Below are positions 7,806 to 17,339 of a DNA stretch of 64,000 nucleotides, in pieces. The translations under genes and the position numbers were made by a program. The notes beneath the pieces are model-generated. The model was given only the letters and a program-made list of their open reading frames with translations, was not told where the DNA came from and did no database searches. Source of the stretch: Margaritifera margaritifera (lineage: Eukaryota; Mollusca; Bivalvia; Unionida; Margaritiferidae); contig JAQPZY010001495.1 of assembly GCA_029931535.1 (NCBI GenBank), forward strand, positions 2,764,001 to 2,828,000, in the 5' to 3' direction. Position 1 is the first letter of the stretch. Every line of letters starts with the position of its first letter.

Positions 7806-8381
7806 ATGGATACTAGAGAACTTTATTACCTATTGACTCGTAGTTCCTACACTTCTTCTTGGAATCCTGTGGTATGTGCTAAAGATGAACTACCTCATCG
7901 TAAACCGAAAGACGTTCATGCCTATATCATCAATACCGACGACAGTCATCTACCAGGAACCCATTGGGTAGCAGTGTACTTTCCCAACGATCACAATGGT
8001 GGAGGTGTGGAATATTTTGATTCCTATGGATTACCTCCTTTGGAAAACGACATCATCGACTTTATGAGAAGAAATGCCGTCTCGACTCGATTCAATAATG
8101 TTCGATTACAAGGATCGGATTCCATGGTGTGTGGACAATATTGTGTACATTATCTTCATCACCGCAGTCTTGGATATTCCTTAGAACATTTACTGGCTTG
8201 GTTTAATAGTGACTATGCTAGAAATGATGCTAAAGTACAACGATGGTTTTGTGAACATTTTGGATATCTCTTATCTTTAGCTCAGAAACGTAATGTCAAT
8301 CAGAATGATGTTAATGTAGAAAGGTGGAAGTTTAGTTTACCTTCCCAACGTTGTCAACCTTGTAAATACGTTCAATTTTAA
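7806..8381 (+). CDS. Adenain-type cysteine protease (Ulp1 superfamily)
   Basis: 191 residues, complete and unbroken. The catalytic set is visible in order: His in GTHWVAVYF (about residue 60), Asp in EYFDSYGLPP (about 83), Gln in VRLQGSDSMVCGQYC (about 119), Cys in VCGQYCVHYL (about 131). This is the C5/adenain pattern of adenoviruses and Polintons, used to mature virion precursor proteins. A C-terminal extension contains two Cys (SQRCQPC) of unknown role. The ATG at 7806 is preceded by an almost pure purine, A-rich tract (7783-7805). It is the last gene of this element before the composition changes to AT-rich repeats. This is the best-preserved gene in the window. Confidence 0.92.
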   Translation: MDTRELYYLLTRSSYTSSWNPVVCAKDELPHRKPKDVHAYIINTDDSHLPGTHWVAVYFPNDHNGGGVEYFDSYGLPPLENDIIDFMRRNAVSTRFNNVRLQGSDSMVCGQYCVHYLHHRSLGYSLEHLLAWFNSDYARNDAKVQRWFCEHFGYLLSLAQKRNVNQNDVNVERWKFSLPSQRCQPCKYVQF

Positions 8382-8449
8382 TCTCTTGTTGTTTGTTAGT
8401 TTTTTATGTTAGAAAAAAGTTTATTCTTGTTATTGTTAATTAAAAAAAT

Positions 8450-8500
8450 ATTTTTGTTGGAAAAAATGCTGTTGTGTGGTTTGTTCTTTTAACAAAAAAT
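8450..8500 (+). terminator. AT-rich stem-loop after the protease gene
   Basis: ATTTTTGTT (8450-8458) pairs with AACAAAAAT (8491-8499) around a loop that includes GTTGTGTGG. Architecture and loop resemble the hairpin at 1746-1794. No exact AATAAA is adjacent. Proposed 3'-end element of the protease transcript. Confidence 0.35.
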
Positions 8501-8584
8501 AATAATTATGTTCTATCTCTCTCTTTCTATCGATCTAAAAAGTAACCCCTCTCTATCTATTATCTCACTGTCGATCTGAAACCC

Positions 8585-8688
8585 TACCATGTTTTCCATC
8601 GCGTCCGCGCGTTAAGCATATAAAGCGGTGCGTTGGCCAGTGTAGTCATTCTCGTTGACTCGTCAAGATCTCAACAGTTCAAAAGAAG
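8585..8688 (+). promoter_or_regulatory. CpG-containing TATA promoter and leader
   Basis: A segment with several CpGs (TCGCGTCCGCGCG) precedes TATAAA at 8619-8624. The ATG of a small frame lies 70 nt downstream (8689) in good context (aagATGg). It contrasts with the AT-rich flanks. It may be the promoter of an element gene near its terminus, or of the small frame alone. Confidence 0.45.
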
Positions 8689-8907
8689 ATGGCAGCAACC
8701 AAGATTACAAAGCTGAATGAAGCTATGGTAAACATTCAGAGGGTGAAGAATCATTTGATGGAGACCCACCCGGAGAGAAAGACGATGACGTTCATTCAAA
8801 TGGCGTATGATCTAGTAGAAGAGGTACTGAGAGAAGAAATACTTCGGGAAAGAACATTTAAAATAAATGGATTGTATATTTGTGGTGTGTGTAAGTTTTG
8901 TGTTTGA
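8689..8907 (+). CDS. Unrecognised small helical protein
   Basis: 72 residues: MAATKITKLNEAMVNIQRV, then a charged amphipathic segment (AYDLVEEVLREEILRER), ending in LYICGVCKFCV where the frame runs into the tandem repeat at 8870. The last ten or so residues are therefore probably not original. Start context and the TATA box 70 nt upstream favour real transcription at some time. No family recognised. It may be an accessory gene at the right end of element 1. Confidence 0.4.
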   Translation: MAATKITKLNEAMVNIQRVKNHLMETHPERKTMTFIQMAYDLVEEVLREEILRERTFKINGLYICGVCKFCV

Positions 8908-9400
8908 TATAAACAAAATTTAAAAAGTTAAAAAATGATTTGTGTGGTGTGTGTAAGTTTGAATTTGATATATAAAAAATTTTTAAAAAAGTAAAAAAAA
9001 TGGATTTGTGGTGTGTGTAAGTTTTGTGTTTGATATAAAAAAAAAATTTAAAAAAATGGATTGTATATTTGTGGTGTGTGTAAGTTTTGTGTTTGATATA
9101 AAAAAAAATTTAAAAAGTAAAAAATGGATAGTGTGGTGTGTGTTTTGATATAAAAAAAATTTAAAAAGTAAAAAAAATGGTTGTGTGTGTTTTGATATAA
9201 AAAAATTTTTAAAAATAAAAAAATGGATAGTGTGGTGTGTGTTTTGATATAAAAAAATTTAAAAAATAAAAAAATGGATAGTGTGGTGTGTATTTTGATA
9301 TAAAAAAATTAAAAAAGTAAAAAAAATGGATAGTGTGGTGTGTGTTTTGATATAAAAAAATTTTAAAAAATAAAAAAATGGATGGTGTATATGTTGGATA
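8868..9400. repeat. Minisatellite, about 50-60 bp GTGTGGTGTGTG/TTTGATATAAA units
   Basis: About nine units, each made of a G/T-rich part (GTGTGGTGTGTGT), TTTGATATAAAAAA, and an A-rich spacer ending in ATGGAT. Later units are shorter and more alike than the first ones. It starts within the 3' end of the small frame at 8689. Confidence 0.85.
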
Positions 9401-9574
9401 GTATGTTGGCGTGTTTTCATCCCTTTGTCATACCCTTTCGTCTGATAACAGGTTTTTGGGGTTTTTAGGCAGCACACAAGGCATTTGGGATAGTGTGTTA
9501 GGTTTGGGTTTGGGTTTTGGGTTTATTTGAGTTTGTATATAAAAAAATATAAAATAACAAAAAAAAATTTAAAA

Positions 9575-9805
9575 TGAGTTACGAAATTTTAGTACTATTT
9601 TTTGTCTCAGTCAATTTTTTCCATTTTTTTTCCGGATTATTTTCAGTCTCCGCTAACGTCCGGTACAATTTCGGAATTTTAGTGTTACTTTTAGTCTAGG
9701 CCATTATAATCTAATGTTCCGGATTTTTTTCTAGTCAACGCTAAAGTCCGTGACGGTTCTCGAAGTTTAGTACAACTTTTAGTCACGTCCATTTTAGTGT
9801 TATTA
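9575..9805. repeat. Degenerate tandem repeat, about 105 bp, two to three units
   Basis: Recurring blocks: ATTTTAGTACTA / ATTTTAGTGTTAC / GTTTAGTACAAC, then TTTTAGTC, TTCCGGATT, and CGCTAACGTCCG / CGCTAAAGTCCG. Diverged tandem copies; no gene seen. Confidence 0.5.
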
Positions 9806-9945
9806 TGAGTTGGTTCCCTTGATTAAAGCTATTTATAACATAGGTACAATATATGCAAATTTACTGACACCTCCAACATGATCTGAGGTATAGGTAATGC
9901 TTTATATATAACTCTAGGCTATATAGATATAGCCACTAGGCAGAA

Positions 9946-10222
9946 ACTCACTACACACGGCGTGTTGGATAGTGTAGTGTGCGGTGTTTGGATAGTAGAT
10001 GACGTTGTATTCGTCACTACACACGGCGTGTTGATGGTATAGTGTGGGGTGTTTGGATGGTAGATAACGTTGTATTCGTCACTACACACAGCGTGTTGAT
10101 GGTATAGTGTGGGGTGTTTGGATAGTAGATGACGTTGTATTCGTCACTACACACGGCGTGTTGATGGTATAGTGTGGGGTGTTTGGATAGTAGATAACGT
10201 TGTATTCGTCACTACATACGGT
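9946..10222. repeat. Tandem repeat of about 64 bp, four copies
   Basis: Each unit contains CACTACACACGGCGTGTTG, TAGTGTGGGGTGTTTGGAT, and GACGTTGTATTCGT. CACACGGCGTGTTG is itself partly palindromic. Copies differ by few bases. No gene is supported from here to 10,665. Confidence 0.85.
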
Positions 10223-10665
10223 GTGCTAAAATTCCGCTATGATAAATTCCCGTAGAGTACCCATAGAGGCCCCAGTACCTATAAACTTTTTCACTTTTGT
10301 ACCCCTCAGTACCTATAGAGGCTCCCAACGTTAAATTCCCGTTGGTACCCCAAGTGCCATCCCAGTACCCCAGTACCCACCCCTTACTACTGACGTAACA
10401 TGGAAGTTGCTCGACTTGTAAGTGATTACATCTTTGCATAACTGCGTGCTTTTGTTTACCCATTAGTTTGAAACCTAAACTGATGATATCAAGAAAGATT
10501 ATAATAATGATAAACCTAAGAATCTATGATAAATTGGATTGAAATGCACATTTCCTTAATAATTAGCGTTTTCATAGATGATTTTGCTCACTTGCTTCAC
10601 GCGTATCAGATGAAGTACGTGTAGTTTTTCCACTTAGATCGAACTACATGACCTGTCAGTAGTAT

Positions 10666-11082
10666 TGAAGTGATGCTTTCTACCCCAGCCGAAAACAGCC
10701 TTATTTTCATTTTTAAATATCAACTATCTACCACGCAACCCTAAGAGACAAAAATAATTTTTTAAAAATAAACACCCTACTCCACACGATATTTTTAGAC
10801 AGTATGATTCCTAGCTTAAGTACAAAATACCTTATTTTCATTTTTCAAAATAAACAACCCACCCCCTCGAGACAAAGTAAATTAATAACAAAAATGAGCC
10901 ACTACCAAGTCTTTAAATTTCCGCTCAAAGGTCTTTCTCTCCGAAATTGAAACCCAAACTTGTATGCGTTGTGAGTGAAACGAACGAGGCAGCATCTAGT
11001 ATATAGTCCTATACTTTTGTAGATACAACTCATAAACCCATTAACAGAGACATCACACTTTGGCTACTAGTCTGTCCTGTAT
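10666..11082 (+). repeat. Left terminal inverted repeat of element 2
   Basis: The reverse complement aligns along its length with 19731-20147. Shared blocks (as on the right copy): CAGGACAGAC, TCTGTTAATGGG, TCAATTTCGGAGA, GTTATTAATT, GGTGGGTTGTTTATTTT, AAAATAAGGTATTTT, GGAATCATACTGTCTAAA, TTATTTTTGTCTC, AATGAAAATAAGGCTGTTT. The copies have diverged by many substitutions, indicating old age. Confidence 0.88.
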
Positions 11083-11377
11083 CTCTGTCAAGTAGATTGC
11101 GAGTTGTGATAGAGAACGCGTTGAAATGTATAGTATCTATCTAAGGTAATGCGATCTGAGTGAGGTCGAAACCCAACGCCGACTGAGATCATTTTTTTAA
11201 TTAATTGGGGGTGCGTTATCACATCTTGTCAATTCATTTTTCAGTATGAAAATATTTCACATATATTCATCGTTGCCTTACTAAAAAAAAGCCAGAAAAT
11301 ATATATACTAGTTCTTCAAAAATCTTAGACTTGATTACAGTAGAGTTCATTTAAAACTCAACAATAACTTAATACAA

Positions 11378-12420
11378 ATGACTGAAGAACAGCTTTTAAG
11401 ACATCTATACAACAAACAAGAAAGTACAATTTCTTAAACAAATATCAATAATTATGGGAACATATTAAACGTGATCAGAAGAATATAAAATACTCTGAAT
11501 TGAAAGTTTGGTTAACTGAACAAGATACATACATATTATACAAGCAAACAAGAAAAAGACCTAAAAACAGAACGGTTTACATTAGTCATGTGGATGATCA
11601 GTGGCAAACGGACATCATTGATATGCAAGTATGCCAATGATTTAACAATGGATACATTTTGACAGTGATATATGTTTTTCCAAATTACGCTTGGGCTGAA
11701 AAAAAGCGAAAACCATGAAGAAAGACGATATACACAAAACCTTAACAGAAATCTCGAATTGATGAAAACCAGAAGGAAAAAATAAAATTTCAATAAATGG
11801 AAAAAAATTACAATCGAGAGGTCAAAGATTTACTGGAGAAAGAAGATATTGAATAATGTTCCATTTACTCAGACAAACAAGCGCTCCTTATAGAAAGATT
11901 TAATAGAACTCTTAAGACGAGAATGTTGAAATATTTCACTCAAAATAAAACTAGAAAAATGGTTTGATGTATTACCGAACTAAACAGTGATATGCAATAA
12001 TACTTATCATAGATCGATAGATATGCCACCAATTAATGCCATTCACCATATAAATATGGCCAAAGTATGGATTAACGTTTCTGATTACCTGACAACTAAT
12101 ACCTATGGATAGCCTAAATATAAAATAGCAAGAAAGTTAGAATCTCAAAATATAAATCTAATTTTGAAAAAGGCTATCGTCATATTTCACGGAAGAAATA
12201 TTCACAATCACAAGTATTTTTTTCTACTGTATTTAAAATGAAAGACATAAAGAGGAGAGAATATTGAGGGAATATTTTACGAGGTGTTATCTTTATACGA
12301 CAAACAATATGACGTGTTCAAGGTGAAAACATATCCAAGATGAAAACAAAGAACGGTAAAAGATAAATGATTTGGTAAAATGCAAAGGATATGATGATTC
12401 ATTTAATATTTGAGAGCCCA
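11378..12420 (+). pseudogene. Integrase relic 1 (retroviral-type, chromodomain end)
   Basis: Broken frames read the Polinton integrase pattern in order. KVWLTEQDTYILYKQTRK is followed by DDQWQTDIIDM (first catalytic Asp) and YVFPNYAWAEK, then IERFNRTLKTRMLKYFTQN (catalytic Glu) near 11,890, and a chromodomain-like VKCKGYDDSFNI near 12,370. The second Asp region is not recognisable. Several stops and shifts are present. It lies just inside the left inverted repeat, the usual place for this gene in many Polintons. Confidence 0.75.
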
Positions 12421-12787
12421 ACAAAATATTTTGTCGCAAAAATAATTGGAAGATATCAAATTTGTTGCTGCATAATTTAAAGAACCATCTCAGAATAAAA
12501 TAAAACAAGTTATTCTGAAGGACAATTATTGTGACATCTTATATAATTAAAAAATACCATTTAAAAATTCTCAAGATAGCCACGTTTTAGACAAAATTAA
12601 ATTTTCCATTATCGCCACTAATAATACTGGATATTTATGCTGAGGAATTTGTAAGCAGCTAATTATCAACTTGGGAAAGAATACTATAAATAATTTTAAG
12701 GAAAATTGGCTTGGTTTTATTTCACTTTATTATATTAATCAGCCTGAATAGGCAAAAGGAAATAAAATTAGTAGATATCTATCAACT

Positions 12788-12846
<59 letters not shown>

Positions 12847-13364
12847 TATATAAACTTCATTGGATGAGATTATAACATGTTAAAATTGTGGTTTAAAAAA
12901 GACCTTTGACCAAATGAAAATTCGAAATACAAAATATAAAACGTGTAAATCAAATTGTGCAAATATTACTAAATCAAACTGGTATTAAAATAGCGGAAAT
13001 TACGAAATCAGGGAATACAACCAGAAAGCAAGTAAAAGAAATTAAAAAGTGGCTCATTATTCAATCATAAAAAGTACATTTTACACTGAAAATTTAATTA
13101 CAAAAAAATGAGACAATAATAAATAGTGAAAAATGTCCTCGATGTACATATAGCAAACTCTGAAACAAGAGGATTATATCCTCCATTAATTCGTTTTCCG
13201 ACGAGAACAAAATACACATCATAATTACTCAACTGAAACTAAAATTATGACAAAAAGGCTGCTAGACTCATTTAATAGGCGTTTAAACGATTATAGATTT
13301 GTGACAGGAGATAATAAAATTAATCAGAATATGTCTTCATTTTTGAAGAAGCTGAACAATACTT
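12421..13364. other. Decayed element sequence, no gene called
   Basis: AT-rich sequence with short open stretches between integrase relic 1 and the PLA2-like gene. One stretch near 13,030-13,080 reads VKEIKKWLIIQS, weakly like the segment before an integrase core; not enough to call. It contains a (TA)n tract at about 12,790-12,852. Confidence 0.4.
12790..12852. repeat. (TA)n microsatellite
   Basis: Near-perfect alternating TA over about 60 bp with one CATA interruption near the end. Confidence 0.95.
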
Positions 13365-13954
13365 ATGAAAAATAATAAATATAAAAATAAAACATTTAGG
13401 TCCAATAAAAATCCAGCAAGATTTATAGACTCAATTTGGAGTTATAGAACATGTAGATTGATATTACAGAACATTTCTGTTTGTGAGCTTCCTAGAATAT
13501 ATGGCGGCACTTTTGATCTTCACAAACTCATTGGAAAACTTCCAAAACCCAACGACGGCTGGACTCTGACAGGACATAAGTATACTGGCCTGTGGAATCC
13601 TCTGGATAAACAACTGAATGCCAATGATCAACCGCTTCCTCGTCAACAACCCCATAACAAAGCAGATCCCACGGCAATGCGGCATGGAATTTGCTACAGA
13701 GATCATCCAGAAGAAAAACAAACCACTTATACAAAATTATGCTGGATGAGTTAGCCACGATAAAACCAAGAGATGCGAGAACGCGTCGACACGTTTTGTC
13801 AGAGGCGCTATTGGACTCAAATATAAACTTGGCGTTGGCACCAAACCAGCGCCTTAAAGTCGTTAAACCAAAACCAGCTGTTAAAAGTCGTCAAACAAAA
13901 TCCAGCAAACCAGCGACTAAAACAAAAGCCAGCCAAAAAGGGAGGATGATATAA
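13365..13954 (+). pseudogene. Phospholipase A2-like (parvovirus-VP1-type) Polinton protein, frameshifted
   Basis: The frame from 13365 (129 codons) contains LPRIYGGTFDLHKLIGKLPK, then YTGLWNPLDKQLNANDQPL, NKADPTAMRHGICYRDHPEE. The coding sequence continues in another frame from about 13,700 to 13954 with IMLDELATIKPRDARTRR and a Lys/Thr-rich tail. YxGxxNPLD, then NxxDxxAxxHDxxYRDH, is the layout of the compact PLA2 domain of parvovirus VP1 and of several Polinton/adintovirus proteins, where it helps the particle leave endosomes. In this copy the residue after the catalytic His is Gly, where the family has Asp, so the His-Asp pair is incomplete. One shift lies near 13,700. The true start may be upstream of 13365. 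Confidence 0.72.
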
Positions 13955-13974
13955 TAGCAGAAGAATTAAACAAG

Positions 13975-14440
13975 CCAGAAAGAAATGTCTACCTAGGCGC
14001 AGAGTTATTGCTAATGGTGTTGGTGACATCTGGTCTGCTGATCTTGTAGACATGCCCGAATATTCCAGAAATAATTGCGGCGTAAATACTTGTTCAATGT
14101 CATTGATGTTTTAACATAGTATGCATTCAGCTTGCCACTAAAAAAATAAAACTGACGCAGCTACCAGAGACGCGTTTGCATCTATGACAACGTCATCAGA
14201 CAGCAAATATTGTTCAATGCTAACTAGCAAACCTAGCATCAAGAAAATAAAATTCATAGGTATTCTGCGCTCAATGAAGACAAAGCAGTTGCCGTTGAAA
14301 GATTCAATCGTACGCTAAAGAATGTGATGTGAAAACACTTTACAAAAAATAAAACGAGTAAATATGTAGATGTGCTGCAGTCGCTAGCAGACACGTAGAA
14401 CAATATGAAGTATAGAAGTACTGGGATGACGCAAACACAA
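13975..14440 (+). pseudogene. Integrase relic 2
   Basis: Broken frames read GDIWSADLVDMPEYSRNN (first catalytic Asp context) near 14,020-14,075 and AVAVERFNRTLKNVM, KHFTKNKTSKYVDVLQ near 14,285-14,390 (catalytic Glu context). The middle part is decayed. It differs from relic 1, so the element contains two integrase genes of different origin. It lies directly before the PolB relic and directly after the PLA2-like gene. Confidence 0.7.
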
Positions 14441-14499
14441 AATTATATCGCGGAGATAACTGTGAAGTGCGCTTCATACAAAGTCTGCTGATAAAGTTG

Positions 14500-16480
14500 A
14501 TTACATTCAGAAAATTAATTCTGCAAGGATGATCTTTAGAGATCAGGACAAAGAAAACTTGTTGCAGTCTAAGCTATGTTAGATTTGTAATCAGCAACTT
14601 GGCGAAGACAAAGTTCGTGACCACTGTCATGATACTGGCAGATGTCTTGGCGCCGCTCATAATAAATGCAATCTGAAATCAAGAAGACCAGAATTTATTC
14701 CAGTATTATTTTATAATCTTTAAGGCGATGACTCCCATCTCATTGTAAAGCCATTTAACAAATTTAATAAAGAATTACTTGCATTCCAAATAACTTAGAA
14801 AAATATCTGGCGTTCTCTCTTGGTGACCTGCGTTTCATTGACAGTCTGCAGTTTATGAACGCCTCGCTCGATGAGCTTGTCGAAAACACAGAAGATTTAA
14901 GTATACAGGAGAAGAGCTTTCTGATGTCGAAAAACTTGATTTTTTCAAACGCAAATGAATCTATCCAAATGAGTACATGTCATCTTGTGGAAAAATTTAA
15001 TGAAACCTGTCTTCCACAACAAGAAAAATTCTACACAAATCTAAGCGGAACAGATGTTTCAGATGAGGACTATGATCATGCTAAAAATGTTTTGAACAAA
15101 TTTAACATAAAAAATATGGGCGATTATCATGACCTTTACCTAAAAACCGATGTGCTAATGCTTGCTGATGATGTATTTGATAATTTTAGAGATCTCTGTC
15201 CTATTACAAGTTACATCCTGCCTGGTATTACTCTTGTCCAGGACTTTCTTGGGATACGGCGCTCAAGATGACTGGAGTTCGGCTGGAGCTGCTGACAGAT
15301 ATTAATATGCATAACTTGATTCAGAGAATCTCGATCAAGTTATGCGCAATCTCTGTGATCACGCATAGACATTGTGTGGCTAGCATCGATTATCTGTCTA
15401 AATATCATTCAACAAAAGAATCAAAAATATATCATATAAACAATCTTTATTGTTGGGCCATGTCTCAGAAGCTGCAAGTGGGTGATTTTAAGTGGGTAAC
15501 GCCAGAAAATTGTACAACAAAATTTTTATAAAGTGAAATTGATACTGGCTACGTTCTAGAAGTTGATCTTGAATATTCCGATGAAATTCATGACGCTCAT
15601 AATGAGTATTTATCGGCGCCAGAAAGCATGATTGTAGATGATTCAATGTTAAGTGAATATTCGACAAAGCTGAAAGAAAAACATGGTGTTGGCAATTTTA
15701 AAGTTCCTATATTAATCCCAAATCTGTTGGATAAATATCGCTACGTGATCAACTATAAAAATCTGCAACAATGCTTAGACTTAGGATTAAAGCTGATTCA
15801 AGTACATAGAGTTCTGAGATTCAAACAAGAAGCTTGGCTTAAACGTTATATTGATTTCAATAGAGCAAAAAGAGAACCGTGACAGAAAATGAGTTCGAAA
15901 AAGATTTTTTTCAAGCTAATGAATAATTCAGTCTTTGGAACAGCAATGGAAGATGTCAGGAGAACTAATTAATGATGTCAAGAGGCGACAAGTTAGTTGC
16001 AGATCCTGCTTTTACTTCAATGAAAATATTTGATGAAAACTTGGTAGCGATTCACAGAAAGAAAACACATCTGAAATTAAATAAACCAATTTATGTTGGT
16101 TTTACTTTATTTGAGCTGTCAAAGTAACGCATGTATGACTTTCATTACGGTGTTATCAAAACAAAATATGGCAACTATTCCAAGCTGCTATTGACAAATG
16201 CAGATTCGTTATTTCGTTATGCTATGAAATCAAAACTGAAGATGTTTATGAGGACATGTTTGCAATGAGAGATTACTTTGAATTTTCTGGCTGTCCTTGT
16301 GATGATGATAGCAAGCTTAAACAATTCTATGAAGCCAGCAATAAAAAAGCAGTTGGCAAGTTCAAGGAAGAGCATGTTGATGAAATCAAAGAGGTCGTTG
16401 AGTTGCGAGCTAAAATGTATCTGCCTGAGCTTCTAAATAAATTAGAAAAACGAGCAAAGGGTATAAACAAATTTTTATAA
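14500..16480 (+). pseudogene. Protein-primed family B DNA polymerase (PolB) relic
   Basis: Segments in several frames follow the Polinton PolB order. They start with a CHC zinc motif with GEDKVRDHCHDTG and GAAHNKCNLK near 14,600-14,680. An exonuclease motif follows in DDSHLIVKPF, then LAFSLGDLRFIDSLQFMN. Long open stretches are 14855-15271 (HDLYLKTDVLMLADDVF) and 15268-15531. The stretch 15540-15882 reads EVDLEYSDEIHDAHNEY, the motif A region. Motif B is KLMNNSVFGTAMEDV near 15,915. The motif C region reads TNADSL, where the family has an Asp pair, near 16,200. The end is VGKFKEEHVDEIKEVVELRAKMY (16,360). The enzyme replicates the element from a terminal-protein primer. At least eight breaks; not functional. 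Confidence 0.85.
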
Positions 16481-16734
16481 AACTTGTTATCAACTTTGTT
16501 TCCATTAAGATGGTCTACGACAAGGTTGTCTGGTATGATGCCATGATGACATTCATAAACGAAGCGGTGAGCTTGCATTGATTTTTCCATAATGTCAAAT
16601 CCTGAGACTCTGACAGTGATGTAGCCAACTTTATTTGGCTGACTTGAAACTATGCCCTTGAGTTTGGCATGTCTTATGTCACAACGCACGTTTGCTTTAT
16701 ATGTATTGTACACAGGATGTGTTCTCCACACCAT
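16475..16734 (-). pseudogene. HNH endonuclease relic 1 (HNH_3/NUMOD4-like)
   Basis: Read leftward from an ATG at 16734: MVWRTHPVYNTYKANV, a KVGYITVRVSG segment, then AHRFVYECHHGIIPDNLVVD followed by HLNGNKVDNK. The last motif is the HNH_3 core (H...E-F/C...V-DH-NG-x-x-x-DN) seen in NUMOD4-type homing endonucleases. The frame then runs on into the antisense of the PolB end, so the natural C-terminus has been lost. It is paralogous to the gene at 16757-17333: both begin M-V/A-WR-T/E-H. It lies antisense to the PolB gene and adjoins its 3' end. Confidence 0.68.
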
Positions 16735-16756
16735 ATTATATAGTATGATGAAGTCT

Positions 16757-17333
16757 CTAATTAGGCGTCAGGATAAAAAAAAAAAACAAAGACAACGACA
16801 ACAACAACAACAAAAACGCATGACGCTTAGGCAAGGGATAAAAATAATACCAGCAGCCTATGATAGGCGAATACGATTTCTTTCTTGTACCGCTGCAGCA
16901 AAATAAGATAGATCGTCTGCTAGTGCCGAGTACATTTTCTGCCTTAGTCATCGATGCAAAAACCTCCTGCTCATCTGTATCAATATTTGTTGCTTGCACT
17001 GGGCGCGCTGTCTTCTTACGTTTTCCAAAGTCTCCTTTCAAGTTATTTACTTGGCGCGTGACAGCTTCTGAATTTACTATTCTGATTTTGGATTCGTCGC
17101 CGTTGACGTGATAAATCACAAGATCCTTTGGTATTATGCCATGAAAACATTCGAATACAAATCCGTGCGCGCTCAATACCTTCTGGCATTTGTTAATGCT
17201 AGATACTGCAATGAGAATATAGCCCTTATTATTCTGATTTGTAGAAATAATCTTTCGACGCAAAAATATGTCTAACGTCACCATTATCATTAGTTACATA
17301 TAAGTTGTGGACGATATGCTCTCTCCAGGCCAT
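16757..17333 (-). pseudogene. HNH endonuclease relic 2 with NUMOD1-like tail
   Basis: Starts at an ATG at 17333 (MAWREHIVHNLYVTNDNGDV) and then changes frame into 17290-16757. That part reads GYILIAVSSINKCQKVL, AHGFVFECFHGIIPKDLV and YHVNGDESKIRIVN. The core matches relic 1 residue for residue in many places, but the D of the DH pair is replaced by Y. The C-terminal part (EVFASMTKAENVLGTSRRSI) looks like a NUMOD1-type helix-turn-helix used for DNA contact. The end runs into a poly-basic or low-complexity region. Two tandem copies suggest duplication after entry of one gene. Confidence 0.65.
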
Positions 17334-17339
17334 AATATA

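Noticed and set aside
8521..8560. CT-rich stretch as splice polypyrimidine tract before the 8689 gene
   Set aside because: No convincing AG acceptor and reading frame linkage; a TATA box lies between it and the ATG.
10212..10463. 83-codon minus-strand frame rich in Gly, Tyr and Trp
   Set aside because: It is created by repeated GTACC / CCTATAGAGGC segments; no family pattern, no promoter context.
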